Shown here: positions 41,856 through 50,630 of the stretch, piece after piece
Layout of the letters: each line of letters starts with the position of its first letter
Numbering within the stretch: position 1 is the first letter of the stretch
Assembly: GCF_001270265.1 (NCBI RefSeq)
Contig: NZ_LGAP01000028.1
Coordinates: 1-64,000 of the forward strand
Direction: 5' to 3'
DNA length: 64,000 nt
From: Ensifer adhaerens
Lineage (GTDB): Bacteria; Pseudomonadota; Alphaproteobacteria; Rhizobiales; Rhizobiaceae
Notes under the pieces: model-generated
The model's database searches: none
What the model saw: the letters and a program-made list of their open reading frames with translations, nothing else
What the model was told of the DNA's origin: nothing
Translations under genes and position numbers: made by a program

Positions 41856-42821
41856 ATGGCAAAGCTGACGATTATTATCCCTTACTACCAGAAGGAGCCG
41901 GGCATCCTTCGGCGGGCGCTGGCGTCCGTCTTCGCCCAGACATTTCAGGACTTCCATGTTTTGGTGGTCGACGATCAATCTCCTTATCCGATCGATGAGG
42001 AACTTGCGCCGCTCGGCGAAGGCATACGCGAGCGCATCGCTATTGTGCGCCAATCCAACCAAGGGCCAGGCGGCGCGCGTAACACCGGGCTCGACCATGT
42101 TCCCCAGGACACGGAGTACGTGGCGTTCCTCGATTCTGACGACATCTGGACGCCAGATCACCTGAGGAATGCCTATCAAAGCCTGACGCGATTCGACGCC
42201 GATTGTTATTGGGCGTCGATATCGGGAGGCGATGCGTTCTACTATCATTTCGGCGTCGCCGATCTCTTGAAGAGCGATACCTGCATCCGGTTGCAGGAGA
42301 GCCCGCTGGTGGTGGAAATTCCTGATCTTTCCAACGTGATGTTGAGGAACTGGAGCTTCCTGCATCTGTCCTGCATGGTGATCGGGCGCTCGCTGTTTCA
42401 GACCATCCGCTTCGACGCCGCACTGCGGCTGGCGGCCGAGGACGTGCTGTTCTTCTGCGATTGCGTGCTGTCGTCCCGTCGGGTGGTGCTTTGCGATGCG
42501 GCCGGCGCCGAACGTGGCGAGGGCATCAATATCTTCCATTCGATCGACAACGATTCGCCGGAGTTTCTCCAACAGCAGTTCAACACCTTCGTGGCGCTTG
42601 AAACGCTCGAGAGCCGGTTTTCGCGCCGGCCGTCGGAAATCGCCTCGATCCGTTCCTACCAGCACACGGCCCGCCGCCAGGCATTGTGGAGTCAGGCACG
42701 GCGGCTGCGCCGCAAACAGGCACCACAGTTCAGGCTGCTTGCGCGCTGGGTGTGGCGCGATCCGAAATTGCTGCAAAGCGCCCTCGAACTGGCCGTCGGC
42801 AAACTATCACCGCAACGCTAA
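41856..42821 (+). CDS. exoW: ExoW, family 2 glucosyltransferase (seventh sugar)
   Basis: The product has 321 residues. GT2 motifs: LTIIIPYYQKEPGILRRALA, VLVVDDQSPYPIDEELAPLG, NQGPGGARNTGLDHVPQDTE and YVAFLDSDDIW (metal site). The acceptor-side part has RFDADCYWASISGG and LRLAAEDVLFFCDCVLSSRR. ExoW adds the seventh sugar (a beta-1,3-glucose). It is the first gene of the exoWV pair. The divergent exoT and this gene share a short promoter region at 41741-41855. Confidence 0.93.
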   Translation: MAKLTIIIPYYQKEPGILRRALASVFAQTFQDFHVLVVDDQSPYPIDEELAPLGEGIRERIAIVRQSNQGPGGARNTGLDHVPQDTEYVAFLDSDDIWTPDHLRNAYQSLTRFDADCYWASISGGDAFYYHFGVADLLKSDTCIRLQESPLVVEIPDLSNVMLRNWSFLHLSCMVIGRSLFQTIRFDAALRLAAEDVLFFCDCVLSSRRVVLCDAAGAERGEGINIFHSIDNDSPEFLQQQFNTFVALETLESRFSRRPSEIASIRSYQHTARRQALWSQARRLRRKQAPQFRLLARWVWRDPKLLQSALELAVGKLSPQR

Positions 42822-42905
42822 TCACGAAGACAGCATCCCTCAGGAGGGAACAGATCCGCCGCTTGCGGCGCCGGACACATTTTTATTTGAGAGAAGGGAC
42901 CGCTT

Positions 42906-43856
42906 ATGAAGCCCTATTACTGGGAATCACATCACGGAAATTTCGGAGACGACCTCAATCTTTGGCTCTGGGATTTCCTCTTGCCTGGTTTCCGCGACAG
43001 CCATGACGACATCCTGCTCGTCGGCGTCGGTACGGTGCTCAATCGAGCGTTATTGCCCGACGGCATGCGAAAACTGGTGCTCGGCAGTGGCTTTGGCTAC
43101 GGGACGCTTCCGGATATGCGCGATACCGCGGAATGGGACATTCGCAGTGTGCGCGGTCCACTGACAGCCGAAAAGGTCGGCATCGAGCCCGAACGCGGTA
43201 TTATCGATCCGGCCGTGATGGTTGCCGAGATGCCCGAGTTCCAGAACTTGCCCAAGATCCACAAGCGCAGCTTCGTCCCGCACTGGGAGAGTGCGATTGC
43301 CGGCATGTGGCCGACGACCTGCGGCACGGTCGGCCTTCACTATATCGACCCACGCGGCGAGGCCGGAACCGTCATCCGGGAGATCGCCCAGTCAGAGCTG
43401 ATCGTGGCGGAATCGATGCATGGTGCGATCTTGGCCGACGCCTTTCGCGTTCCGTGGGTAGCGGTCTCGACATCGAACAGCATCAACAGCTTCAAGTGGA
43501 ACGATTGGGCCCGCACGGTCGGGGTGACCTACCGCCCTCGCCATATCCCGGTTTCGAGCCGGGCCGAAGCGATGATCAAGGGCACCCGGTTCTGGGGCAT
43601 GGGGTTCGACATACCGGAAACCTATGGCGAAGATCCGAATAGGCGGCAGATCGATGGAGACTTGGTCGTCGCCGCGACGCAGCCTAAGCAAACGTTTCTA
43701 CGCGGAGCGGCCAAGCAGCTTTTGGCGGCGCCGTCGACGCTGGCATTGTGGCAGGCAAGCAGAGCCGAGCCGCAGCTGAGTGAAGACCGTGTTCTTGCCG
43801 AGCGCAAGGCGCGCTTCCGCGATGTCCTCGATACGGTTCGTCGCGACTATCTCTGA
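42906..43856 (+). CDS. exoV: ExoV, succinoglycan pyruvyltransferase
   Basis: The start ATG has GAAGGGA upstream. The 316-residue product belongs to the polysaccharide pyruvyl transferase family: MKPYYWESHHGNFGDDLNLW (N-terminal GD motif), LLVGVGTVLNRALLP, IRSVRGPLTAEKVGI, and the C-terminal LIVAESMHGAILADAFRVPW with the conserved S-M-H-G loop. ExoV puts the pyruvate ketal on the terminal (eighth) glucose from phosphoenolpyruvate. A strong hairpin follows the stop and separates it from convergent exoU. Confidence 0.95.
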   Translation: MKPYYWESHHGNFGDDLNLWLWDFLLPGFRDSHDDILLVGVGTVLNRALLPDGMRKLVLGSGFGYGTLPDMRDTAEWDIRSVRGPLTAEKVGIEPERGIIDPAVMVAEMPEFQNLPKIHKRSFVPHWESAIAGMWPTTCGTVGLHYIDPRGEAGTVIREIAQSELIVAESMHGAILADAFRVPWVAVSTSNSINSFKWNDWARTVGVTYRPRHIPVSSRAEAMIKGTRFWGMGFDIPETYGEDPNRRQIDGDLVVAATQPKQTFLRGAAKQLLAAPSTLALWQASRAEPQLSEDRVLAERKARFRDVLDTVRRDYL

Positions 43857-43864
43857 ACGTAGAC

Positions 43865-43897
43865 GTGAAACGGCGCCCCCAATGGGCGCCGTTTCAC
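43865..43897. terminator. Strong bidirectional terminator between exoV and exoU
   Basis: GTGAAACGGCGCCC (43865-43878) and GGGCGCCGTTTCAC (43884-43897) pair perfectly over 14 bases with a five-base loop. The hairpin fills the 47-base gap between two convergent stop codons. Confidence 0.9.
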
Positions 43898-43903
43898 TGG
43901 CGA

Positions 43904-44923
43904 TTAGCCCAGATCGGCGGAAGCTGGCAGCAGGTAGCGCAGCCGTCCCGAGCCGCCGAGCGCCGCCGGGGCATCGGGTCTGCTCCGTGTCATGCGTTCG
44001 GTCTTATCCGCGAAGATCCCACCGGCTACTGCCGGAACTGCCGCCGGCTTGCCGAGCAGGTAGGTGACGGCAGCGATCGGGCCGCCCTCGCGTTTCAGGT
44101 CGAGAAAATGTCGATGTTCGTAGCGCCCACGAATATGGCGTTCGTGCCGGCGGATCACGGCCGCCGCTTCTGCACTCAATTGATTGTCCGCGAGGATGGC
44201 CTGGTCGGCCTCATAAAGCCTCTTCAGGTCTTCGGTGCGGTGACTGCCGCTTAGCGAATTGCCACGTACGATGGCCGCATAGCCGCAGCTGTGGATGATC
44301 TTGTAGCGCGCGCCCTTGGCAAGCGCTCGTAGATAAAGGTCGTAATCTTCGCCCAGACGGAGGGTCTCGTTGTAGGCGAGTTGATGGGTGGAAAGAAACT
44401 CACGGCGCATGAGGGGTTTGAGAAAACCGATCTCACCCCGCCTGACGCCGCGGCGCGAGATGTTACCCTCAACGAAGCCGGTGAGATCAAGAAGGCGAGG
44501 CTCCGGTTGGAACCGGTCCACTTCATCCGCTGCATCAGCGGCGGCCGTCTCGTCCATAAAGGCGATGTTGTCGGCGACGAAATCCCAATCAGGAACCTCA
44601 AGAAGCCGGCCAAGTCTGCCGGGCAGAAAGAAATCATCGGCATCGAGGATGGCGAGGATAGGCGAGCGGCTGATGGAGATCGCGTGGTTTCGTGCTGCAG
44701 CCGGTCCTCTATTCTTCTCGAAGCGCACGATGTTCAGCCGTCCGGTGTCGTCGGCAACGGACAGGGCGGCCGATGCGGTCGTGTCGGTCGAACCATCGTC
44801 GATGACGATGACCTCGGCGGTCTCGGGCTCGGCCAGGGCCGAACCGACGGCCCTTGCGATCGTTTCGGCGGCATTTTTTGCGGCGATGATGACACAAACG
44901 TCCATCCTTGCAGCTGCGGTCAT
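43904..44923 (-). CDS. exoU: ExoU, family 2 glucosyltransferase (sixth sugar)
   Basis: The ATG at 44923 has GGAGG six bases upstream; the longer frame to 45001 lacks a site. The product has 339 residues. GT2 motifs are VCVIIAAKNAAETIARAVGS, AEVIVIDDGSTDTTASAALS, NRGPAAARNHAISISRSPIL and AILDADDFF. The middle region (GFLKPLMRREFLSTHQLAYN, RLGEDYDLYLRALAKGARYK) parallels exoO of this cluster (both have ...PIF/LKPLMRREFL and GEDY), so the two are probably ancient duplicates. ExoU adds the sixth sugar. It follows exoX by 152 bases on the same strand. Confidence 0.92.
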   Translation of the reverse strand: MTAAARMDVCVIIAAKNAAETIARAVGSALAEPETAEVIVIDDGSTDTTASAALSVADDTGRLNIVRFEKNRGPAAARNHAISISRSPILAILDADDFFLPGRLGRLLEVPDWDFVADNIAFMDETAAADAADEVDRFQPEPRLLDLTGFVEGNISRRGVRRGEIGFLKPLMRREFLSTHQLAYNETLRLGEDYDLYLRALAKGARYKIIHSCGYAAIVRGNSLSGSHRTEDLKRLYEADQAILADNQLSAEAAAVIRRHERHIRGRYEHRHFLDLKREGGPIAAVTYLLGKPAAVPAVAGGIFADKTERMTRSRPDAPAALGGSGRLRYLLPASADLG

Positions 44924-45075
44924 TGTGGCCTCCAGCGTTACGTCGGGCATTTCCGGCATCGGTATTGCCTGCCGGCGCGCCGCACGATGCAACGGGATCA
45001 TGTCGCAACCGCGTCAAAACGTTGACATTTTTGTTGATGGCACCGCCGATGGGGTGGGAGGCAGTTTATCGCGCG

Positions 45076-45360
45076 TCAGGGGTTGAAGTGGCCTGGCCTG
45101 TTCAAGCGCCCCGTTGAAACCTTACCCGCCTGCTTTTCGTCGCTCTTTGCGCGTGCGTTCTCGGCTGCCTGCCTGTCGCGTTCGCGGGCCTTCTTCCAGA
45201 CGAGAAAAACGACAGCCAAGAAATAGCCAATCTGCATCAGGACGGCGCAGATCAAGGTTTGAATAAGGGTCGAGGTAAGCGAACCGTTCAGCAGATAGGT
45301 GACGATGGCAAACACCGTCAAAGCGCCGATCATGCTCGCAAAGACGCGGGGTGCGAACAT
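45076..45360 (-). CDS. exoX: ExoX, inhibitor of exopolysaccharide synthesis
   Basis: The product has 94 residues, typical of ExoX/Psi-type proteins. Two membrane helices (VFASMIGALTVFAIVTYLLN and TLICAVLMQIGYFLAVVFLV) are followed by a charged tail (WKKARERDRQAAENARAKSD). In S. meliloti ExoX acts after translation on ExoY activity and lowers succinoglycan output according to the exoX:exoY dosage. It is divergent from exoY, with a long regulatory region between them that carries a nested palindrome at 45442-45475. Confidence 0.92.
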   Translation of the reverse strand: MFAPRVFASMIGALTVFAIVTYLLNGSLTSTLIQTLICAVLMQIGYFLAVVFLVWKKARERDRQAAENARAKSDEKQAGKVSTGRLNRPGHFNP

Positions 45361-46142
45361 CGCGCTACCTAGCCATCGGGTCTGTTGTTGGTGTCTCCAT
45401 CGGAGCTAAGGCCCTTCCCACCACAGAGGTTCAATATATTGGCGGTTATCCCTCGGTTCAACCGACAATAACCGCAGATGCAATATAAGCCGCTATAGCC
45501 CCTAAAATGTTTATGTCGCCTTTAGAACAGGCGGCTGCCAATCAAATTCCGTTGATTGCACGCAGGGGAGCGCACCCAGGGAATCGGTTTGAACCCGACC
45601 ATATTGAGGGTGGGCGAAACTGAACAGGACGCAATATGCCGTCCCATATTCCACCCTCTGTGGGTTTCGCCTTGTTTCGTTCGTCTCGAGGTTGGCCTTC
45701 GATCCGCCTTCATTATCAACTTTTGTTACAAGATTCGCGTTTGTGAACGTTTTGTGCGTGCAGTGCAAAAGAATGCTGCATTGCAAAATACATCGGAGAA
45801 TTTGACGGATCTCAATTTACGAAAGGCGAAAATATTCCGGCGCAAGAGGAAAGCAAACATCCTTGGTTGAAGGTATGGTGCATTTGTTCATGAGTAATTT
45901 CCGATTATCCGGAAACTACATTGAGATCGACTGGAAGCCACTTGGTCTTCAATGAATAGATGATCTTCGTTCACGAGGAAATATTACATATTCGCAATCA
46001 ATGATATACGTTCGCGAGCGGTGGGCGCGGCGTCGGTCATCATTTCGCCTTTAAAAAGCAAAATCTAACCATACACTCATTCTTGGATACGAGTGCGCCC
46101 CAAGGGGACCGACCAATCGCCAACGTAAATGGAGTCTTCTCT
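45361..46142. promoter_or_regulatory. exoX-exoY divergent control region, 780 bp
   Basis: No gene is supported; frames at 45511-45786 (minus) and 45556-45870 (plus) look random. The region is AT-rich relative to the exo genes and contains the nested palindrome at 45442-45475 and inverted GAGGGTGG/CCACCCTC (45606-45613, 45651-45658). In S. meliloti the long exoX-exoY space integrates several regulators (MucR, ExoR/ChvI, SyrM-SyrA among those reported). Which of those act here cannot be told from sequence. Confidence 0.7.
45442..45475. promoter_or_regulatory. Nested palindrome upstream of exoX
   Basis: Outer arms GCGGTTAT (45442-45449) and ATAACCGC (45468-45475) enclose inner arms TCGGTT (45453-45458) and AACCGA (45460-45465) around a one-base centre. 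The whole 34-base unit is nearly symmetric and lies 82 bases before the exoX start. It may be an operator or a cruciform-forming site. Confidence 0.55.
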
Positions 46143-46823
46143 ATGAAGTCTGCGACTCGATCGGCCAATTCGCCGTTTTTCAGTACCGCAGAGTCGGGAG
46201 CATATCGTCCGGTAGGAGGAATCTCGAAGCGTGGCTTCGACATCTTCACCGCGTCGCTGGCTCTTGTCTTTCTCAGTCCGCTCTTCCTGCTCTTGATGAT
46301 GCTCGTCAAGTTTTCCGACGGCGGTTCCGTTTTTTACGGGCACCGCCGTATCGGCCATAATGGCCGCTCATTCCGCTGCCTGAAGTTCCGCACGATGCGG
46401 GCGGACGGGGATCGGATCTTGCAGGAATATCTCCGCAACAATCCGGCCGCCTACGAGGAATGGCGTGCAACACGCAAGCTGCAGGACGACCCGCGGGTGA
46501 CCGTCGTCGGCAGCGTGCTGCGCAAACTCAGCCTCGACGAGCTGCCGCAGCTCATCAACATCATCCGTGGCGAAATGAGCATCGTCGGCCCGCGCCCCGT
46601 CGTCGAAGACGAACTTGAACTCTACGATGCGGCAGCTGTGTTCTATCTGCAGTCCCGCCCGGGCCTGACGGGCCTTTGGCAGATCAGCGGCAGGAATGAC
46701 GTTTCCTATGCCACCCGCGTTGCCTTCGACACGCATTATGTCCAGAACTGGTCGCTGATCCGCGACTTCTCCATCGTCGTCAAGACAATCCCCGCAGTCT
46801 GCTTTTCTCGCGGCAGCTACTGA
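46143..46823 (+). CDS. exoY: ExoY, undecaprenyl-phosphate galactose phosphotransferase
   Basis: The ATG at 46143 has GGAG eight bases upstream and gives 226 residues, the ExoY length; the frame before it is leader. One membrane hairpin or helix (FDIFTASLALVFLSPLFLLL) precedes the bacterial sugar transferase domain: GHRRIGHNGRSFRCLKFRTM, LRKLSLDELPQLINIIRGEM, SIVGPRPV and RPGLTGLWQISGRNDVSY. ExoY transfers galactose-1-phosphate to undecaprenyl phosphate, the first step of succinoglycan assembly, and is the target of ExoX. It heads the exoYFQZ operon. Confidence 0.96.
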   Translation: MKSATRSANSPFFSTAESGAYRPVGGISKRGFDIFTASLALVFLSPLFLLLMMLVKFSDGGSVFYGHRRIGHNGRSFRCLKFRTMRADGDRILQEYLRNNPAAYEEWRATRKLQDDPRVTVVGSVLRKLSLDELPQLINIIRGEMSIVGPRPVVEDELELYDAAAVFYLQSRPGLTGLWQISGRNDVSYATRVAFDTHYVQNWSLIRDFSIVVKTIPAVCFSRGSY

Positions 46824-46899
46824 CGAACGCTGCGCCACGGAGCCTGACGACCTCAGTCGTCGGACGCCGGCGCGAGCGACCAGCAACCGGGAAACTGTA

Positions 46900-48171
46900 A
46901 TGAAACATCAAATTGCCAAAGGGAGATCGCGTATCTCCCTCCCCAAGCCGTATTCCCTAAAGGTCGCCATGCTGGCGGCCATAACAGTGTTCGGCGCACT
47001 GCCTGTTCATGCCGACGAGTACCATCTCGGTGTCATGGACAAGTTGAAGATCCGCGTGGCCGAATGGCAAACAGCCGAAGGCGCGGTGCGCGACTGGTCG
47101 GTGGTGAGCGGCGAATATACCGTCGGTGCCTCCGGTATGGTTTCCATCCCCTTCATCGGCGACTTGCCGGCGGCCGGCAAGACGACGAATGAGATGAGCG
47201 AGGCGATCGGCGTCAAGATGCAGACGCTGTTCGGCCTGCGTGACCGGCCTTCGGCTTCCGTCGAACTCGCCCAGTACCGTCCGGTCTATCTTGCCGGGGA
47301 GATTCAGAAGCCCGGCGAATACCCTTTCGCGCCGAACCTGACGGTCCTCAAGGCCATCAGCCTTGGCGGCGGCTTGAGGCGTTCGGAGAGCGGCCAGCGC
47401 TTTGCACGCGACTATATCAATGCCCGTGGAGATTCGAGCGTGCAGGTTTCCGAGCGCAACCGGCTGCTGATCCGACGCGCGCGCCTGCAGGCGGAGATCG
47501 CCGGCAAGGACAAGATCGAGCTGCCGAAGGAACTCAAGGACGCGCCTGACGTCGCCGGGCTGCTCGAAAGCGAGGCGGCGTTGATGGTCTCGCGCGACAA
47601 GAGGCAAAAGCGCCAGCTGGCGTCGCTTGCCGATCTCAAATCGCTGCTCGAAAACGAAATCCAGGCGCTGGCGAAAAAGTCGGAAACCCAGAACCGTCAA
47701 TTGGATCTGGTGATCGAGGACCGGGACAAGATCGAGGGACTTGCAGAAAAGGGACTGGCGCTGAGTGCGCGCAAGCTCGCACTGGAGCAGCGCGTGGCCG
47801 AGCTGCAGGCGGCCGTTCTCGATATCGACACGGCATCCTTGAAGGCAAAACAGGATGTCAGCAAAGCAACCCAGGACGACACCAACCTGCGCAACGACTG
47901 GGACGCCCAGCTTGCCCAGGACCTGCAAAACACCGAAGCCGAGCTCGATACGCTCGCGATCAAGCTTGGCACCAGTCGCGACCTCATGACCGAGGCGCTG
48001 TTGCAATCGGCCGAAGCGGCGCAGACCAAGGACAACACGTCGGAGGCTGTCGTCAGCTATTCGATCGTCCGCGAGAAGGACGGCAAGGCGCAGCAGATCG
48101 CGGCCGACGAGAACACGCCGGTGCTGCCAGGCGATGTGATCAAGGTCGAAGCCAACCTGGCCATGCGCTAG
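46900..48171 (+). CDS. exoF: ExoF, outer-membrane polysaccharide export (OPX/Wza-type) protein
   Basis: The product has 423 residues with a signal peptide ending near residue 39 (AITVFGALPVHA). The Poly_export domain starts YHLGVMDKLKIRVAEW and reads YTVGASGMVSIPFIGDLPAA. The SLBB-like part is RPVYLAGEIQKPGEYPFAPN with LTVLKAISLGGGLRR. A long coiled coil occupies residues 180-370 (AKKSETQNRQLDLVIEDRDK). ExoF is required for galactose-lipid formation and export in S. meliloti. A RIME-type repeat follows directly on its stop. Confidence 0.93.
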   Translation: MKHQIAKGRSRISLPKPYSLKVAMLAAITVFGALPVHADEYHLGVMDKLKIRVAEWQTAEGAVRDWSVVSGEYTVGASGMVSIPFIGDLPAAGKTTNEMSEAIGVKMQTLFGLRDRPSASVELAQYRPVYLAGEIQKPGEYPFAPNLTVLKAISLGGGLRRSESGQRFARDYINARGDSSVQVSERNRLLIRRARLQAEIAGKDKIELPKELKDAPDVAGLLESEAALMVSRDKRQKRQLASLADLKSLLENEIQALAKKSETQNRQLDLVIEDRDKIEGLAEKGLALSARKLALEQRVAELQAAVLDIDTASLKAKQDVSKATQDDTNLRNDWDAQLAQDLQNTEAELDTLAIKLGTSRDLMTEALLQSAEAAQTKDNTSEAVVSYSIVREKDGKAQQIAADENTPVLPGDVIKVEANLAMR

Positions 48172-48272
48172 AGCATTTCCAGGAAAAGTGCGAAGCGGTT
48201 TTCCGTCAGGAAATGCGTAGAAACAAAGAGATAGAGCGTTTCTGTAACTCCGTTTAAACCGGAAACGCTCTG
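48171..48272. repeat. RIME1-type palindromic repeat between exoF and exoQ
   Basis: Two successive palindromes make up the element: GCATTTCC (48173-48180) with GGAAATGC (48209-48216), and AGAGCGTTTC (48233-48242) with GAAACGCTCT (48262-48271), perfect over ten bases. Spacing and sequence match the Rhizobium intergenic mosaic element RIME1, a roughly 100-bp repeat of Rhizobium and Sinorhizobium. It lies inside the exoYFQZ operon, where it could process or stabilise the mRNA. Confidence 0.85.
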
Positions 48273-48282
48273 AGGGATAGCG

Positions 48283-49566
48283 ATGAGGATTTCCAAGGCA
48301 AGCCTCGTTTCTCCTGGTGGGAACCAGGCCTACGGTACGTTTGCGCTGGCGATATCGTTCTTCGTCTTTGCCTATTCCTCTCGGTTTGGGCAGGCGTCGA
48401 TCCTCGTCTACTACGCGCTGTGGCTGCCGCTGGTCCTCGTCGACTATCGAAGGGTGCTCGGCAATTACGGCAAATACATCTGGATCCTCGCCTTTGCGGT
48501 CTTTGCCTGCCTGTCCGTCTTCTGGTCGGCAGCACCTGGGATGACCGCAAGGACCGGGATTCAATATCTCTCCCATGTCATTTGCGCCTTGGTTGCCATG
48601 CGCACGATCGACATCCGGACGCTCGTGCACGGCGCATTGGCGGGTGTCGGCATTGTGCTCATCTATTCGCTGCTGTTCGGCGTCTATCACCTCGATCCGC
48701 TGGACGGCACTTTTAGCTTCGTCGGTGCCTTTGCGTCGAAGAACCAGCTTGGCTTTTACGCGTCTCTCGGGATCTACTTCGCCTTCATCGCGCCCGTCGC
48801 GCTCGGTGAACGCAGGCTTTGGCTCGGCGTCGCTGGGGTCGTGGGGCTGATATCCGCCTATTCGCTGTTTGCCTCGCAATCGGCGACGTCGGTTCTGACG
48901 GCCGTCGCCATCGTTGGCTGTTGGCTCGGCATGCGCGCCGTCGGCATGCTGTCACCTGGCCATCGCAAGGGATTGTTCCTGGCCGCTGTTGTCGTCGGTG
49001 GCGTAACCGCTATCGCCGCGGTCTACGGCGGTGGCGTCGATCTTGTTCTCGGCCTCTTCGGCAAGGATTCCACGCTCACCGGACGAACCTATCTTTGGCA
49101 GCAGGGGATAGGGGCTGCGCTGTCATCGCCTTTTGTCGGCGTGGGCTACCAGGCCTATTGGGTTCAGGGCTTCTCGGAACCAGAGCGCCTCTGGGAGGAG
49201 TTTTTCATCGCGACCCGCTCAGGCTTCCATTTCCACAACACCTTCATCGAGGCGATGGTGGAGACCGGTGCGATTGGGCTCGTGCTCCTTTGCACCGTAC
49301 TTCTGGTCACCGTCTTCGGCCATATCAAACGGTTGCTGGCCTATGACCATCACACGGAGTCCTCGGTGCTCTTCGGTGTGGCCATGCTGCTTTTCGTACG
49401 GGCGTTTGTCGAGATCGACATCATGAATCCCTATCACGTCGGCTCCTTCTTGCTCTACTTCGCAGCCGGCAAGCTGACGATCAGGCAGGGCCGGCGCGTC
49501 GTCAGCGAGCGCCGCCTCGCTGAGGGCAGGGTGCTGGCAAGCCACCATCCGCAGCTGAGGTTTTGA
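48283..49566 (+). CDS. exoQ: ExoQ, Wzy-type succinoglycan polymerase
   Basis: The product has 427 residues with about ten to eleven membrane helices (FALAISFFVFAYSSRFGQAS, YALWLPLVLVDYRRVL, ALVAMRTIDIRTLVHGALAG, VGIVLIYSLLFGVY and VLFGVAMLLFVRAFVEIDIM). The O-antigen ligase/polymerase (Wzy_C) loop is seen in FGKDSTLTGRTYLWQQGIGA, then VGVGYQAYWVQGF and FHNTFIEAMVETGAIGLVLL. ExoQ joins octasaccharide units into high-molecular-weight polymer, with ExoP setting the length. Its start follows the RIME element by ten bases. It overlaps exoZ by one base. Confidence 0.93.
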   Translation: MRISKASLVSPGGNQAYGTFALAISFFVFAYSSRFGQASILVYYALWLPLVLVDYRRVLGNYGKYIWILAFAVFACLSVFWSAAPGMTARTGIQYLSHVICALVAMRTIDIRTLVHGALAGVGIVLIYSLLFGVYHLDPLDGTFSFVGAFASKNQLGFYASLGIYFAFIAPVALGERRLWLGVAGVVGLISAYSLFASQSATSVLTAVAIVGCWLGMRAVGMLSPGHRKGLFLAAVVVGGVTAIAAVYGGGVDLVLGLFGKDSTLTGRTYLWQQGIGAALSSPFVGVGYQAYWVQGFSEPERLWEEFFIATRSGFHFHNTFIEAMVETGAIGLVLLCTVLLVTVFGHIKRLLAYDHHTESSVLFGVAMLLFVRAFVEIDIMNPYHVGSFLLYFAAGKLTIRQGRRVVSERRLAEGRVLASHHPQLRF

Positions 49567-50582
49567 TGACGCCTGCGCCGATGAAAACCATCCACGGCAT
49601 ACAGTACCTGCGCGCGCTTGCGGCGCTGGGGGTCGTGCTGTTTCACGCGGCCGAGAGGACGGGCCATCACTTCGCGATCGGGGCTGCCGGCGTCGACGTC
49701 TTCTTTGTCATCAGCGGCTTTATCATGTGGGTGATCAGTGACCGTCGCCCGGTCGCTCCGCTTTCCTTCCTCAAGGAGCGGCTGCGCCGGATCGCGCCGA
49801 TCTATTGGCTCGCCACCGTGGTGATGATCGGGGGAGGCGTTGCGGGTCTCTTCCCGAACCTCGTGCTGACGGCCGAACATATCCTCGCATCCCTGATGTT
49901 CATTCCTGCACGCTCGCCGAGCAGTGGCGAGATCTGGCCGGTGCTCGTGCAAGGCTGGACACTCAATTTCGAGCTGTTTTTCTATGTCGTCTTCGCGGCA
50001 TCGTTAATCCTGCCAAGACATCGCCGGCTGCCGATGATGGCGGCATTGTTTCTGGTGCTGGTGTTGCTCGGCCTTGCGATCGATACCGAAAACCCGCTTC
50101 TCTTGACCTACACCCGCCCAGTCATCCTGGAATTCGTCGCCGGCATGATCGTCGCTGAATTCTGGTTGCGGGGCAGGGTCGTTGGATCGCGGCTCGGCAT
50201 CGTACTCTTCCTTGGAGCACTGGCCGGATTTGCAGCTCTGGCCGTGTTGCGCCTGCCATTTGACGAGAAGATATTGGGGCCGCTGGCGGTCATGCTTGTC
50301 GTCGGCACCCTTGCGCTTGAAGCCGACGGCCGGTTTCAGAAATGGGCGTTGCCAACCCTGCTCGGCGATGCCTCCTATTCGATCTACCTCTGGCACACCT
50401 TCGCCATATCGGTCGTCGTTAAGGGGGCTGCGATGATGGGTCTGGACTCAGTGTTGACTCTACTCTGCGCACTAGCCGCAGGCACGCTTGCCGGCGTCGC
50501 AGCCTATCTCATGCTCGAGCGTCCGCTCATTCGGCGCACCCGCTCCAGATTGCCTCTGAACCGGGTACGTCAGGCATCCTGA
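49566..50582 (+). CDS. exoZ: ExoZ, succinoglycan O-acetyltransferase
   Basis: The ATG at 49566 sits on the exoQ stop (TGATG) and gives 338 residues; MKTIHGIQYLRALAAL a few codons later is an alternative start. It is an acyltransferase-3 protein: QYLRALAALGVVLFHAAERT with the catalytic-type His, GAAGVDVFFVISGFIMW, RLRRIAPIYWLATVVM, LVQGWTLNFELFFYVVFAAS and YSIYLWHTFAISVVVK. ExoZ acetylates the third sugar (a glucose). It ends the exoYFQZ operon; a palindrome at 50613 lies in the gap to convergent exoB. Confidence 0.94.
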   Translation: MTPAPMKTIHGIQYLRALAALGVVLFHAAERTGHHFAIGAAGVDVFFVISGFIMWVISDRRPVAPLSFLKERLRRIAPIYWLATVVMIGGGVAGLFPNLVLTAEHILASLMFIPARSPSSGEIWPVLVQGWTLNFELFFYVVFAASLILPRHRRLPMMAALFLVLVLLGLAIDTENPLLLTYTRPVILEFVAGMIVAEFWLRGRVVGSRLGIVLFLGALAGFAALAVLRLPFDEKILGPLAVMLVVGTLALEADGRFQKWALPTLLGDASYSIYLWHTFAISVVVKGAAMMGLDSVLTLLCALAAGTLAGVAAYLMLERPLIRRTRSRLPLNRVRQAS

Positions 50583-50612
50583 CCATCTAAGCCAAGTATG
50601 CGGTCAGCCGAA

Positions 50613-50630
50613 GCGCCTGATGTCAGGCGC
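50613..50630. terminator. Palindrome at the exoZ/exoB convergence
   Basis: GCGCCTGA (50613-50620) and TCAGGCGC (50623-50630) are perfect complements with a two-base centre; the right arm includes the exoB stop codon. It probably ends transcription from both sides, though no T-tract follows. Confidence 0.6.

Noticed and set aside
45511-45870. Small genes in the exoX-exoY gap
   Set aside because: Overlapping frames on both strands have random composition and no ribosome-binding sites; the region is better read as regulatory.
46957-48879. 640-codon open frame on the minus strand
   Set aside because: It is antisense to exoF and the start of exoQ, has the Arg/Asp/Gly-rich composition of a GC-bias shadow, and exoF has clear domains and a good start.
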